Shown here one piece after another: positions 61,942 through 64,000 of a stretch of DNA of 64,000 nt. A program made the position numbers and the translations under genes. The first letter of the stretch is position 1. Each line of letters starts with the position of its first letter. This stretch comes from Glandiceps talaboti (Eukaryota; Hemichordata; Enteropneusta; Spengelidae). The notes below the pieces were generated by a model. It saw only the letters and a program-made list of their open reading frames with translations. It ran no database searches and had not been told where the DNA came from. The DNA lies in assembly GCF_964340395.1 (NCBI RefSeq), contig NC_135564.1:10379391-10443390 (forward strand). The letters are read 5' to 3'.

Positions 61942-62034
61942 CTACAGATTTTGTTGTAACCAACTGAGGACCATAGTCTCGTAGTGTTCGCTTGCTTCTG
62001 CTTGTCTAATTCCATGCCTTTCCATCGGATAAAC
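61942..62034 (-). CDS. DPP8/9: DPP8/DPP9-type dipeptidyl peptidase, last coding exon
   Basis: This 93-base exon gives the C-terminal 30 residues and a TAG stop at 61944-61942. It begins VYPMERHGIR, the counterpart of the vertebrate YPxERHSIR motif; the His is the catalytic triad His. EHYETMVLSWLQQNL is the closing helix. The protein ends at about the same point as DPP9 and lacks the extra C-terminal tail of vertebrate DPP8. The acceptor on the minus strand is GTTTGACAG just above 62034, and the junction with the previous exon is phase 0, reading LQ then VYP. One conservative oddity is Gly where vertebrates have Ser after the catalytic His; glycine at this place is also seen in DPP4-type enzymes. 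The frame is intact, so the gene looks functional as far as it is visible. Confidence 0.95.
   Translation of the reverse strand, partial: VYPMERHGIRQAEASEHYETMVLSWLQQNL

Positions 62035-64000
<1,966 letters not shown>

Overview
This window is AT-rich animal nuclear DNA. It has two recognisable protein-coding genes, both broken by introns with consensus GT/AG borders, and about 60 kb of non-coding sequence full of microsatellites, minisatellites and short fold-back elements. The proteins are clear orthologues of bilaterian families but differ from the vertebrate versions. With the dense simple repeats and TTAA-flanked non-autonomous elements, this suggests a non-vertebrate, probably marine invertebrate (deuterostome or lophotrochozoan). 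The sequence alone does not give the species.

Gene 1, plus strand: an LHFPL2-type tetraspan membrane protein of 232 residues, encoded by 29185-29626 joined to 51267-51523. The single intron in the coding sequence is 21,640 bp. A splice acceptor at 28921-28922 opens an ATG-free 5' leader, so at least one further non-coding exon should lie upstream, perhaps inside the first 28.9 kb. Gene 2, minus strand: the last two coding exons of a DPP8/DPP9-type cytosolic prolyl dipeptidase, 62741-62630 and 62034-61942. They carry the catalytic Asp and His; the rest of the gene lies beyond the right edge. The two genes converge, with stop codons 10.4 kb apart.

Layout: 1-28.9 kb is gene-free upstream sequence with microsatellites (1.5, 4.9, 5.5, 6.4 and 23 kb), a degenerate minisatellite (13.6-13.96 kb), several inverted-repeat elements and an array of ATGCAAAT octamers (27.95-28.24 kb). 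29.6-51.3 kb is the LHFPL2 intron, holding fold-back elements, two minisatellites (44.7 and 49.2 kb), two TTAA-bounded elements and a GATA/nuclear-receptor motif cluster at 38.0 kb. 51.5-61.9 kb is the shared 3' flank of the converging genes.

The two genes have no evident functional link. The most unusual content is the non-coding part: several families of short inverted-repeat elements with paired copies, two of them piggyBac-like, and unexpectedly many perfect or near-perfect nuclear-receptor DR1 sites and RFX X-box-like palindromes. I found no transposase, reverse transcriptase, rRNA, tRNA, CRISPR or viral sequence.
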